Of a DNA stretch of 20,703 bases, positions 1 to 7,190 are shown in pieces. Made by a program: the position numbers and the translations under genes. Below the pieces are notes generated by a model that made no database searches, was not told where the DNA came from, and worked only from the letters and a program-made list of their open reading frames with translations. Origin of the DNA: an uncultured Clostridia bacterium (GTDB lineage: Bacteria > Bacillota > Clostridia > Christensenellales > Aristaeellaceae); NCBI GenBank assembly GCA_934643535.1, contig CAKUCE010000020.1, positions 1-20,703 on the forward strand. Direction: 5' to 3'. The stretch's first letter is position 1. Each line of letters begins with the position of its first letter.

Positions 1-182
1 TTGTAGGGCATCTGCATCGTCTTATCAGCCGAATACACCCATTTCACCGCCAGCTCCAAAGCTTTTCTGCAGCCGACGGCACACATAGCAGGCGCGGAAA
101 CATACACCTTTTCCGCCTCTATTGCTGCAGAGGCAAACAATGCGTATTCCTTTTTCTCTTTTAGAAATTCGAAATTCGACAT
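1..182 (-). CDS. hsdR: Type I restriction endonuclease R subunit (HsdR), N-terminal fragment
   Basis: This is the first 60 codons of a gene that runs off the left edge. It starts with ATG at 182, seven bases after a GGTGGGAG ribosome site. The product begins MSNFEFLKEKKEYALF and continues with AMCAVGCRKALELAVKWVY, which I recognise as the DUF4145-type N-terminal region found in many type I R subunits ahead of the nuclease and DEAD/DEAH translocase domains. HsdR cuts DNA after ATP-driven translocation when HsdM and HsdS find unmodified sites. It is the last visible gene of the operon, 29 bases after the DUF6602-like gene. Nuclease and helicase motifs lie outside the window, so the assignment rests on the N-terminus and on operon context. 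Confidence 0.8.
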   Translation of the reverse strand, partial: MSNFEFLKEKKEYALFASAAIEAEKVYVSAPAMCAVGCRKALELAVKWVYSADKTMQMPY

Positions 183-211
183 ATTTGTATTCTCCCACCT
201 TGTTACTCGTA

Positions 212-856
212 CTACCGGAAATAATTAAAGAAATAGCGGATCACCGGGTTATCCTTATATAAACTGCAGTTACCTGAAAAATCTCTGGCTACCAAATACG
301 CTGATGTCAATTCATCCAGATCATCAACGATATTCAGGCTGAAAATAAAATCAACATTTGGCATAATATCTTTTGACTTAGTGTATGCATTATAACCGTC
401 GATCTCTTTGTCGTAAGTAAAGCCGAATTTTCGTAAAACGGTCTTCTCGTTGGCAACGGTACCATAACAAAACATGCCAACCTTTATTGGAAAATCACCA
501 GTATACCTTTGTTTAAGATTTTTAGCTGTATCGTTTATGGCTCTCAGTTCCTTTGCGGTGGCCTGGCTCTTTATTTCCATAAACATCAGACAGTCTTCCA
601 AATCATAAAGGTTCAAATTGCCGATACGGGCACCATCTCGGAGCCATAAAAAATCGCCTTGTGTACTCTGCCAAGCGTCCTTACACAAAATACCAGATTT
701 CAACAGCAGATTTGGAAACTCATCCTGGACAACTCTCCTAATGAATTTTTCCCGCAGTTCTCCCTTTGTCAGACAGTGAGATATGTTATCAGAAACCAAA
801 TATTGCATTTTCAGAACATTCTGTAGATATAAATCAACTTCGTCTCTAATAGTCAA
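212..856 (-). CDS. DUF6602-like protein, possible PD-(D/E)XK nuclease fold
   Basis: A 214-residue soluble protein with no signal peptide or membrane segment. It starts with TTG at 856 behind a GAGAGGTGAG ribosome site. Around residues 67-97 it shows GDFLWLRD, then a hydrophobic strand ending in MEIKSQA. The spacing of D and E-x-K resembles the core of PD-(D/E)XK nucleases and of DUF6602 proteins. It lies between the half-length hsdS3 (22-base gap) and hsdR (29-base gap), so it is almost certainly co-expressed with the restriction system. A role as an accessory nuclease or DNA-end-binding partner is inference. The family name comes from motif memory, not from a search. Confidence 0.6.
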   Translation of the reverse strand: MTIRDEVDLYLQNVLKMQYLVSDNISHCLTKGELREKFIRRVVQDEFPNLLLKSGILCKDAWQSTQGDFLWLRDGARIGNLNLYDLEDCLMFMEIKSQATAKELRAINDTAKNLKQRYTGDFPIKVGMFCYGTVANEKTVLRKFGFTYDKEIDGYNAYTKSKDIMPNVDFIFSLNIVDDLDELTSAYLVARDFSGNCSLYKDNPVIRYFFNYFR

Positions 857-878
857 TATATCTCACCTCTCTTTTGGG

Positions 879-1481
879 CTATGCTACGCTGTAATATTTT
901 GATTTGTCGGTCTGTTCGACGAATCGTAAAAACTCCCGTTGCTGCTCAATGGGGGGCAGAATAATCATTGATTTCAGTATGCCATCTTGTCCGATCGTGG
1001 TCATAGTTGCCGTTTTGGATTGTGCAATAACCTGCCGCCTAAAGAAATCGGTGGTAGACAGCACTTGCACAAATTCGGGAATACACTTTTGAAGATCCAA
1101 CGGCAGTCGAATCACATGGCATTCAAACAGCACATTATGCGGTGCGCCTTTTGGTACTATAGACGCTTTACCTATGCCTTCTGCTACAAGCGATGACCGG
1201 CAGAAAAGCATGTCACCATATTTCACAGCGTACTTTGCTTCGTCGGCTTGTGTAGCGTTGGTTCTTGGTAGACTCTCGATGTTGGAGTACATCCTGTTTA
1301 CGATGTTGGCTACACCAAGCACCTGTACATTGCCATCATCCCTATATGCTTCTCGTTTTGCAAAAAAGCCATTACTGACCTTGCCGCCGATAATCTCTGT
1401 GATGTTGACTACAGGCCATCCCTTCGGATTCTGTTCTGGATCACCGAACAGTTCGATAAATCGGGATTGGCAATCAGCCAA
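879..1481 (-). CDS. hsdS: Half-length HsdS: one TRD plus conserved repeats (spare specificity cassette)
   Basis: A 200-residue, one-TRD specificity protein. It opens in the central conserved segment (SRFIELFGD at residues 6-14), carries one TRD with NPKGW entry and LPPIEQQREF exit motifs, and ends just after FVEQTDKSK with the short tail YYSVA. The only start is TTG at 1481, overlapping the recombinase stop by eight bases (TGATTG) and lacking a good ribosome site, so translation may be weak or coupled. It matches the C-terminal half of hsdS1 at both TRD boundaries (31 and 27 identical bases). It may be a silent donor cassette, or a half-S subunit that dimerises, as known for truncated S proteins of the EcoR124 type. 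The sequence alone does not decide between these. Confidence 0.8.
   Translation of the reverse strand: MADCQSRFIELFGDPEQNPKGWPVVNITEIIGGKVSNGFFAKREAYRDDGNVQVLGVANIVNRMYSNIESLPRTNATQADEAKYAVKYGDMLFCRSSLVAEGIGKASIVPKGAPHNVLFECHVIRLPLDLQKCIPEFVQVLSTTDFFRRQVIAQSKTATMTTIGQDGILKSMIILPPIEQQREFLRFVEQTDKSKYYSVA
897..923 (-). repeat. C-terminal TRD-boundary repeat, hsdS3 copy
   Basis: 27 bases identical to 3630-3656, encoding FVEQTDKSK. Its 18-base core (901-918) is an inverted, 15-of-18 match to the core of the central repeat at 1445-1462. Confidence 0.85.
1438..1468 (+). repeat. Central TRD-boundary repeat, hsdS3 copy
   Basis: 31 bases identical to 4123-4153. It contains the short palindrome CGAACAGTTCG (1445-1455) and encodes SRFIELFGD on the minus strand. 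It begins 5 bases downstream of the recombinase stop codon (1474-1476). Confidence 0.9.
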
Positions 1482-2469
1482 TGAATTTCCGATGGGAGAT
1501 CTTCACATTGTTCTGGTTCACCATTGCGTATTGCATGGTGGTGTCAATTTTTGCGTGTCCGAGGAGCTGTTGCACCTGTTCAATGGGCATCCCTTTGTCA
1601 ATAGCTCGTGTTGCAAGCGTTCTGCGGAACTTATGCGGGTGAACTTTTGTTATTCCCAATCTTCGCCCCAGTTTTCGCAATCGAACTTCAACTCCGCTGA
1701 TTTCTAGACGATTGAATGGCCTTAGCAGCGACACAAATAGCGCCGGGTTATTGTCGGTTCTGCTATCCAGATAGTTTTTGAGATGTATTTTCGTACGGGC
1801 GTCAAAATAGACGGGGCGTTCTTTGCTACCTTTACCGAACACTACGCATTCTCGGTTTTCAAAATCAATATCATCCTTATTTAGATGCACAAGCTCGCCA
1901 ACACGCATACCCGTAGATGCCAGCAAATCGATCATTGCCAAATCCCGCAAACAGCCGCACTGGTCGCGCATGGTTTCCAGAGCTTCGTCTGTGTAGGTTT
2001 CCTTGACCGTTTTATTGGAGCGGATTTTGTGGATGCGACGTACAGGGCTTTTCAGTATGTAGTTCTCATCCTCCAACCATGTGAAGAAGCTGGACATAAT
2101 CCTGCGAATATTGTCAATGTTTCCCTTGCTGCAATGGGTTTGCTGCTGGTAATCAGAGAGATATGTCCGCAAATCATCGGTTTGCATATGCGTCACATGG
2201 CAATCAACCGCCGCAAACAGCCTGCGGATTGAGGTTTCATAGTAGCGAAGGGTCTTATCACTACAGCCCTCAACCCGCTTGGCTGAGAGGAACATATCAA
2301 GCAGTTCTGCGTTGGTTTCTCTGTCTGGAGGCTGTATGCCGTTCTCATTTGCGGTGATTTGGACATTCCAAAAGGTGTGCTGCAGAACTTCCTGCAGATG
2401 TTCCATCTGGGCATTGTCCAGATAGGGGATCATTTGACGCGTGATTTCGGAAATAAGCTGGTTTTTCAT
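1474..2469 (-). CDS. Tyrosine recombinase (XerC/D-like) embedded in the hsd operon
   Basis: A 331-residue phage-integrase-family recombinase. The N-terminal SAM-like DNA-binding domain covers about residues 50-140. The catalytic domain shows R189 (STGMRVGEL), Lys in GKGSKERPV (about 213-219), H279-x-x-R282 (HPHKFRRTLAT), H305 (LLGHAK) and nucleophile Y314 (TMQYA). The catalytic set looks complete, so the enzyme is probably active. ATG at 2469 follows an AGAGGTG ribosome site, and the stop overlaps hsdS3. Its place between hsdS genes with repeated TRD boundaries suggests that it rearranges specificity genes, as CreX, PsrA and similar enzymes do. Unlike the pneumococcal ivr locus, all hsdS genes here point the same way. 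Confidence 0.92.
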   Translation of the reverse strand: MKNQLISEITRQMIPYLDNAQMEHLQEVLQHTFWNVQITANENGIQPPDRETNAELLDMFLSAKRVEGCSDKTLRYYETSIRRLFAAVDCHVTHMQTDDLRTYLSDYQQQTHCSKGNIDNIRRIMSSFFTWLEDENYILKSPVRRIHKIRSNKTVKETYTDEALETMRDQCGCLRDLAMIDLLASTGMRVGELVHLNKDDIDFENRECVVFGKGSKERPVYFDARTKIHLKNYLDSRTDNNPALFVSLLRPFNRLEISGVEVRLRKLGRRLGITKVHPHKFRRTLATRAIDKGMPIEQVQQLLGHAKIDTTMQYAMVNQNNVKISHRKFIG

Positions 2470-2520
2470 GTTAATACACCTCTAAAATATTGATGTGTAC
2501 CAACATCCTGCACCGGCTCA

Positions 2521-3603
2521 TTAGCCAAAATACTGTTGCATAAGAGATTTCTTCAAAATCTCCAGTTCCTGCAGTCCTTTCTGAACTGCCAATTTTGATT
2601 TGTCGGTCTGTTCCTTGAACTGAACAAATTGCCGTTGCAGTTCAGTGGGTGGCAGATAAATTCCAATGTTTTGCATCTCTTGTGCATTGATATTGGCTTG
2701 GCCGATTGCAGCTTTACACATTCCAAGTAGCATCTGCTTTGAGAAATCCGTATTTAGGAATGCAGAGAGGAACTCGGGCAATACACGCTCTGTGACTCTG
2801 ACACGAATAACAAAGCCCGCAAGTACCATCTTTTCATCTCGGTTATAGACACACGTCTTTCCGACCAGCTCTTTACTGTTTGTGCGGTTGAAAAGCACAT
2901 CTCCACGCCGTACAGTACACTTATCTAATTCGTTATCGGGTATGTCAATACGTTTGGTGTCTGTTAAATCCAATTCTCCACCATAGGTAATATTGTTCAT
3001 TCGGAGATATGGATATTTGCCTCCATCCACAGCGGGACGGCTGGATCCGTAACGTACATCCGCAACAATATCCCTTATGGTGGCCGTTTCCCATCCCTTA
3101 GGATTTGAAGGATATACTCCGAACAATTCGATAAATCGGGACTTGACGAGCTGATCTAAGTTGTGCAGTTCCTGCTGCTGCAAATCGATCAGTTGGCATA
3201 TTTTATCCAATATACTTACAACACGACGCTGCTCATCCATATCAGGTACGTTGATCTCAATCTGCAACAAATTCGCTTTGGTTAAACTCGGTATTGTTAC
3301 TGTTGTATTGAGCCGTTCAAAATCGAAATTGACGCAGAAATAGAACAGGTATTTGGGTAAGAGCACCTCTCTGTGTGCAACGAGGCCAAAAGCAGTGTCG
3401 ACATTCCAAAAGGGTTCATCCACAAAAATCGGATTGTTGATGCTGCCTTTACGACCTATGACCACTGTCCCTGCATCACAAATGAAATCAGTTGCGTGCC
3501 CCATGACACCGCCGCTACCGTATATCGGATATTTCCCGTTTTCATTCTCTACTTGGCGCTGGTTGCGCCCGTTTCGAATATCCAATACGTCGGAAAACTT
3601 CAT
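2521..3603 (-). CDS. hsdS: Type I specificity subunit HsdS2, full length
   Basis: A 360-residue specificity subunit with two TRDs. TRD1 covers about residues 1-120. A conserved helix follows (DMDEQRRVVSILDKICQLIDLQQQEL), then SRFIELFG at 155-162, TRD2 from about 165 to 320, and KEQTDKSK near 330-337. It alone among the three hsdS genes keeps the distal helix of about 23 residues (ending LKKSLMQQYFG) that pairs with the central helix and sets TRD spacing. ATG at 3603 overlaps the hsdS1 stop by four bases (ATGA), and its ribosome site GGAGGTGG lies inside the hsdS1 tail. The central repeat differs slightly from that of hsdS1 and hsdS3. HsdS sets the target sequence of the methylase and nuclease complex. 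Confidence 0.93.
   Translation of the reverse strand: MKFSDVLDIRNGRNQRQVENENGKYPIYGSGGVMGHATDFICDAGTVVIGRKGSINNPIFVDEPFWNVDTAFGLVAHREVLLPKYLFYFCVNFDFERLNTTVTIPSLTKANLLQIEINVPDMDEQRRVVSILDKICQLIDLQQQELHNLDQLVKSRFIELFGVYPSNPKGWETATIRDIVADVRYGSSRPAVDGGKYPYLRMNNITYGGELDLTDTKRIDIPDNELDKCTVRRGDVLFNRTNSKELVGKTCVYNRDEKMVLAGFVIRVRVTERVLPEFLSAFLNTDFSKQMLLGMCKAAIGQANINAQEMQNIGIYLPPTELQRQFVQFKEQTDKSKLAVQKGLQELEILKKSLMQQYFG
2593..2613 (-). repeat. C-terminal TRD-boundary repeat, hsdS2 copy
   Basis: 21 bases shared with the copies at 897 and 3630. The match ends earlier than in those two. Confidence 0.75.
3119..3144 (+). repeat. Central TRD-boundary repeat, hsdS2 copy
   Basis: 26 bases with two differences from the copies at 1438 and 4123. 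The core at 3120-3137 carries an A where the others have G. Confidence 0.75.
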
Positions 3604-4682
3604 GCTGCCACCTCCATCTTACCACAAAGTTTTGATTTGTCGGTCTGTTCGACGAAGGCTGCGAACTGCTCCTGCAGCTCCATTGGAGGATACGGAAATG
3701 GATATGCCTTTAACTTATCCATCTGTATGCCGTCCTGTCCTGCGGTGCGCTTTGATAGTCCCTCAAGATATTCCAGCAGGCAGTCCTGCTTTAAAAACTG
3801 CCGGATAAATTCTCTGTTGCCCATTTTGGGGGTCGCCTTCATTAGCGCAACATTAAATGTTCCTTCTATGCCTTTCAGGATTTGAAAGATAGGAGGCCCG
3901 TATCGACCAATCATGATATCATCCGCCGTGCAAAAGCGTTTTGCCATCGTCTTTGGAATATAGGTGATGTATTTGTCGCTTTTGTAGTCTCGGATCTGAA
4001 TCAACCTGATATTATCTGGCGACGCTTCGTATTCAAAGAACTTCTTATCTGGTTGGCTACCACCTTGGAAGTCAATCACTTCACCTACAGTGTAACACGG
4101 GAAGCCTTTAGGGTTAATCACCGGATCACCGAACAGTTCGATAAATCGGGATTTCACGAGCTTATCAAGTTCGCCCAGTTCCGCCTTTCGCATTTTAATT
4201 AGTAGCATCAGCTTTTCAAAACAGGTGGCAATCGCTTTTTGCTCAGCTATTTCAGGCAGTGGAATCTCAATGTTTTCAACAATTATTTTCGAAACTTCTT
4301 TGAATGTAGCTCCTCTGCCGAGCGAGTTTAGATAATCTGTCTTGCTTGACAGGAAAAAATACAAGTACTTACTATCAATTTTATCGCTGCAAATTAAATT
4401 TTTAAAGCCTTGGTTACAATACATCTCGCATCCAGCAATGGCGGTTTTACCAATCGGTGCTCTAGATGAGAGAATAACTGTTCCGGCAGGAAAAGGTTTT
4501 AGACCTGTCTTTGTAACCCCGAGTGCTGTGATGTGCCGTACTGAATCACTGATGATATAGCTGTCATCGTCCAGTTCAGCGGGAGTAATCCACTTGATAT
4601 CTCCATCCCAATATTCAGAAACTGTGCTCTTTGGGGTGCTGCCAGATACGATAGTACAAACATCTCCCAATTTTGCTATCAT
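3600..4682 (-). CDS. hsdS: Type I specificity subunit HsdS1
   Basis: A 360-residue specificity subunit. TRD1 covers about residues 1-140, and the conserved helix runs from PLPEIAEQKAIATCFEKL to ELDKLVKS. The central repeat SRFIELFGD lies at 178-186, and TRD2 follows to about 335 with an LQEQF exit motif. The protein stops shortly after FVEQTDKSK with the tail LCGKMEVAA, so it lacks the distal coiled-coil helix kept in HsdS2. ATG at 4682 overlaps the hsdM stop by four bases (ATGA), implying translational coupling. It is the first S gene after hsdM and so probably the main expressed one. Its TRD1 is unlike that of HsdS2, so the two would recognise different targets. Confidence 0.92.
   Translation of the reverse strand: MIAKLGDVCTIVSGSTPKSTVSEYWDGDIKWITPAELDDDSYIISDSVRHITALGVTKTGLKPFPAGTVILSSRAPIGKTAIAGCEMYCNQGFKNLICSDKIDSKYLYFFLSSKTDYLNSLGRGATFKEVSKIIVENIEIPLPEIAEQKAIATCFEKLMLLIKMRKAELGELDKLVKSRFIELFGDPVINPKGFPCYTVGEVIDFQGGSQPDKKFFEYEASPDNIRLIQIRDYKSDKYITYIPKTMAKRFCTADDIMIGRYGPPIFQILKGIEGTFNVALMKATPKMGNREFIRQFLKQDCLLEYLEGLSKRTAGQDGIQMDKLKAYPFPYPPMELQEQFAAFVEQTDKSKLCGKMEVAA
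3630..3656 (-). repeat. C-terminal TRD-boundary repeat, hsdS1 copy
   Basis: 27 bases identical to 897-923, encoding FVEQTDKSK. The core lies at 3634-3651, inverted relative to the core at 4130-4147. Confidence 0.85.
4123..4153 (+). repeat. Central TRD-boundary repeat, hsdS1 copy
   Basis: 31 bases identical to 1438-1468, with the core at 4130-4147. The two copies are direct repeats 2,685 bases apart and enclose hsdS2 and the recombinase. Confidence 0.9.
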
Positions 4683-6211
4683 AACATTTTCCTCAATTCT
4701 TTCAGACCAACTGCGATTTCTTCTTCTAACGCATCCAGCTTATCCATAATCTCCGCCGTTGAGGGATACTCCACAGCCACATACTCTGTTTTCTTGTATT
4801 TGTTGATAGAGAGGTCGTATCCATTGTCTACGATCTCCTGCTTCAGTACAAAGAAGCTCTGCTCGGTACGCTCACGTGCGGCCTCCTGATCCAGATGGTG
4901 GAATCTCTGAATGATGTCGGGGATATCGTTATCCGCAATCTCAGAACGCTTATCGTCGAGGCTGAAGCCATCGGCCTTCATGTCATAGAACCATACTTTG
5001 TCGGTACCACCCGCGCCGGTCTTTGTGAATACCAGCACAGCGGTGGAAACACCTGCGTATGGTTTGAATACACCAGACGGCATCGAGATTACTGCACGAA
5101 GCTGGTGATTCTCGACGAGCTCTTTGCGAATGGATTTATGTGCCGAGGACGATCCAAACAGCACACCATCCGGTACGATACAGGCGCACTGACCGCCCTT
5201 TTTCAGCATTCTGAGAAACAGTGCAAGGAACAGCAGCTCGGTTTTCTTTGTGTTTGTAACTGCTTTCAGGTTGTCGTTGATGCTTTCCGCATCCACGGTT
5301 CCCTTGAAAGGCGGATTCGCAAGGCACATGGTGAATTGTTCCGTAATCTGATTTTGCTTTGAAACGCTGTCTTTATAATCAATTTCCGGGTTACTGATGG
5401 AGTGCAGCATAAGGTTCATGGCTGAAATGCGGAGCATAGTAAAATCTGTATCAAAGCCTGTAAATGCAGGCCCCGCAAAATGCTCCCACTGTTCGGAGGT
5501 CATGGTATCCTCATAGTTGCGGCGAATATACTCTGATGCAGAGACCAGGAAGCCAGCAGTGCCGCAAGCAGGATCGCAGATAATGTCATCAGGGGTTGGC
5601 TGCAACAGCTCCACCATCATTTCGCGAATGTGCTTGGGCGTACGGAACTGACCATTTTGACCTGCTGTTGCCAGCTTGCCAAGCATGTATTCGTAAAGGT
5701 CGCCCTGCATATCCAGCTCTGCGATATCGTGTTCATAAAGATCGTCCAGTCCAGTGATGATCTTCTGCAAAAGCTGCGGCGTCGGGATGAGGAACATGGC
5801 ATTGCTCATGTATCGTGCAAATGCTGTGGTGCTTTCATCCTTTTTTCCGGGCTCGTCCTCAATCTCAACAAGTTCGCCCTTCTCATTGAAATCAGGAAGC
5901 CGACCATATTTCATGCTCTTAATGGCGGGAAACACGCGCTGGGACATGATATCAAAAATTCTGCGAGGATCGTCATCTTTGAATTTACTCCAACGCATGG
6001 ACTGTCCGGCAGTGGACTGGGGAAATATTTTTGGCATCTTTTCGCCGGTCATATTCTCAAATTCTTCGTTTTCAAGTTCTTTTTCGTCGAGAGAACGGAT
6101 GAACATGAGGTATGTAAGCTGCTCGATAACAGTCAGTGGGTTTGCAATGCCACCAGCCCATATATCTGTCCAGATTTTGTCTACTTTATTTTTAATTGCG
6201 CCAGTTATCAT
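4679..6211 (-). CDS. hsdM: Type I DNA adenine methyltransferase subunit HsdM
   Basis: A 510-residue class I SAM-dependent N6-adenine methyltransferase. The HsdM N-terminal helical domain spans about residues 1-150. The catalytic domain shows the SAM-binding motif DPACGTAGFLV at 213-223 and the catalytic NPPF at 299-302. The length is normal for the family. ATG at 6211 lies eight bases after AAGGAGG. It acts with HsdS as the methylase and, with HsdR, as the restriction complex. It is preceded by a small XRE gene 54 bases upstream and overlaps hsdS1 by four bases. Confidence 0.97.
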   Translation of the reverse strand: MITGAIKNKVDKIWTDIWAGGIANPLTVIEQLTYLMFIRSLDEKELENEEFENMTGEKMPKIFPQSTAGQSMRWSKFKDDDPRRIFDIMSQRVFPAIKSMKYGRLPDFNEKGELVEIEDEPGKKDESTTAFARYMSNAMFLIPTPQLLQKIITGLDDLYEHDIAELDMQGDLYEYMLGKLATAGQNGQFRTPKHIREMMVELLQPTPDDIICDPACGTAGFLVSASEYIRRNYEDTMTSEQWEHFAGPAFTGFDTDFTMLRISAMNLMLHSISNPEIDYKDSVSKQNQITEQFTMCLANPPFKGTVDAESINDNLKAVTNTKKTELLFLALFLRMLKKGGQCACIVPDGVLFGSSSAHKSIRKELVENHQLRAVISMPSGVFKPYAGVSTAVLVFTKTGAGGTDKVWFYDMKADGFSLDDKRSEIADNDIPDIIQRFHHLDQEAARERTEQSFFVLKQEIVDNGYDLSINKYKKTEYVAVEYPSTAEIMDKLDALEEEIAVGLKELRKML

Positions 6212-6265
6212 AATTTATAGCCTCCTTGGAATAATAATACACCGCTTAGTGTCCATAAAAACGGA

Positions 6266-6469
6266 CTAATCATGAACGATCTCCATGATGTCGCCGATAT
6301 CAACCTCCAATGCACAGCAAACTCTTACAAGTACATCGAGCCGCACATATTCGCCTTTCGCGAGTTTTGTAACAGCTGCGGGACTGAGTTCTGCTGCCTC
6401 TTGCAGATCTTTCTTCTTCATGCCTCGATCAATAAGCAGCTTAAATAATTTTTTGTAAGAAACGCCCAT
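6266..6469 (-). CDS. Small XRE-family (Cro/CI type) regulator at the head of the hsd operon
   Basis: A 67-residue protein that is essentially one helix-turn-helix domain: KKKDLQEAAELSPAAVTKLA forms the first helices and turn, followed by VRLDVLVRVCCALEVDIGDI. A GCGAGGA ribosome site precedes ATG at 6469. It lies 54 bases upstream of hsdM on the same strand, so it is likely the first gene of the operon and probably an autoregulator of restriction-modification expression, comparable to C proteins in other systems. That role is inference from position. Confidence 0.85.
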   Translation of the reverse strand: MGVSYKKLFKLLIDRGMKKKDLQEAAELSPAAVTKLAKGEYVRLDVLVRVCCALEVDIGDIMEIVHD

Positions 6470-6508
6470 TTGACAGTCCTCGCTTTCTTCACATATGAAT
6501 TCAAAACT

Positions 6509-6538
6509 ATTATATCACCAGCCTCAATCAAAAAACAA
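6509..6538 (-). promoter_or_regulatory. Promoter candidate of the hsd operon
   Basis: On the minus strand a perfect TATAAT (6509-6514) lies 18 bases after TTGTTT (6533-6538), which matches three of six bases of TTGACA. It is placed 40 bases upstream of the small XRE gene and is the only good promoter seen for the restriction operon. Confidence 0.5.
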
Positions 6539-6567
6539 GATTATTCTAAAATTCGTGAAGTAAAACT

Positions 6568-7065
6568 TCATGTTTCTGAGAGTATATTTCGATATGCAAC
6601 GCCTTCCCGAGTGGCGTACTCAATCGTGTTCTTAGTGCCGCTGGGCTGACCATTGAACACAGCAATTACCAGAGCCGAATGGTCTACCATCCACTCATTA
6701 CGGATCTGGAAGCAGGAGCGGCTGTAACCTGGGCATATAAAGCGTACAAGGTCGGCAGCAGCCATGACGGCATTGTATCTCTCCTGCCAGTCAACACTCC
6801 ATCCCTGCTCAAAGCCTTTGTAGGGGCTGGCACAGATCAGCTTTATATCCTGCCCCTCATCACGGAGCCGCAGTACAATCTCTGCGGCCCATATATCAAC
6901 GCCACGAGCCATGCCAGATATGAACACATTCTTCCCGTCAGCAATTGTCTGCCTTATAGCGGCCTCAAGCCATTTTTTGACCACACGCTCCGGCTGATTG
7001 AGCTTTTCCGGCCGGTGTCCCGTAAAACACACCCTGCGCATCCGTTTTTCTCCCTCTGTCAGCAT
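6568..7065 (-). CDS. SLOG-domain (DUF1273/DprA-like Rossmann fold) protein
   Basis: A 165-residue Rossmann-like protein. It shows RRVCFTGHRPEKL near the start (the G-H-R nucleotide-binding loop of YpsA/DUF1273 proteins) and ISGMARGVDIWAAEIVLRLR (the G-x-A-x-G-x-D signature of SLOG domains), with C-terminal segments typical of nucleotide-sensing members. ATG at 7065 is chosen because GGGAGG lies seven bases upstream. The in-frame ATG at 7110 would lengthen the protein to 180 residues but lies inside the promoter and operator region. SLOG proteins bind nucleotide-derived ligands and often sit near defence or stress genes. The ligand here is unknown. The gene is divergent from the XRE gene at 7191. 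Confidence 0.8.
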   Translation of the reverse strand: MLTEGEKRMRRVCFTGHRPEKLNQPERVVKKWLEAAIRQTIADGKNVFISGMARGVDIWAAEIVLRLRDEGQDIKLICASPYKGFEQGWSVDWQERYNAVMAAADLVRFICPGYSRSCFQIRNEWMVDHSALVIAVFNGQPSGTKNTIEYATREGVAYRNILSET

Positions 7066-7089
7066 TGTCATCCCTCCCTGCTGAACTCC

Positions 7090-7121
7090 CGTTATTATAC
7101 AGTTTAACATAACGGTATGTT
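7090..7121 (-). promoter_or_regulatory. Promoter and palindromic operator upstream of the SLOG gene
   Basis: A perfect TATAAT lies on the minus strand at 7093-7098, with TGAACA as a weak -35 element 18 bases upstream (7117-7122). The perfect palindrome AACATA-ACGG-TATGTT (7106-7121) occupies the spacer and the -35 element. Its core TAACGGTATG recurs as CATACCGTTA at 7552-7561. The likely binder is the XRE protein encoded just to the right, which is inference. Confidence 0.5.
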
Positions 7122-7190
7122 CAGTACAAGTAGACCGTACAATGCAGTTTAGTTTGGGGGTAAAATAATTACAGGAAGGGTGGTGATGCT

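Noticed and set aside
1174..1707. Plus-strand frame across the recombinase and hsdS3 junction
   Set aside because: It runs antisense to two well-supported genes and has a low-complexity composition.
897..4153. Classical inverted hsdS pair as in pneumococcal ivr
   Set aside because: All three hsdS genes lie on the same strand and no complete inverted hsdS copy exists. Only the short boundary cores are inverted.
6556..6570. Small hairpin TGAAG/CTTCA at the SLOG gene stop
   Set aside because: A five-base A+T-rich stem without a clear T run is too weak to call a terminator.
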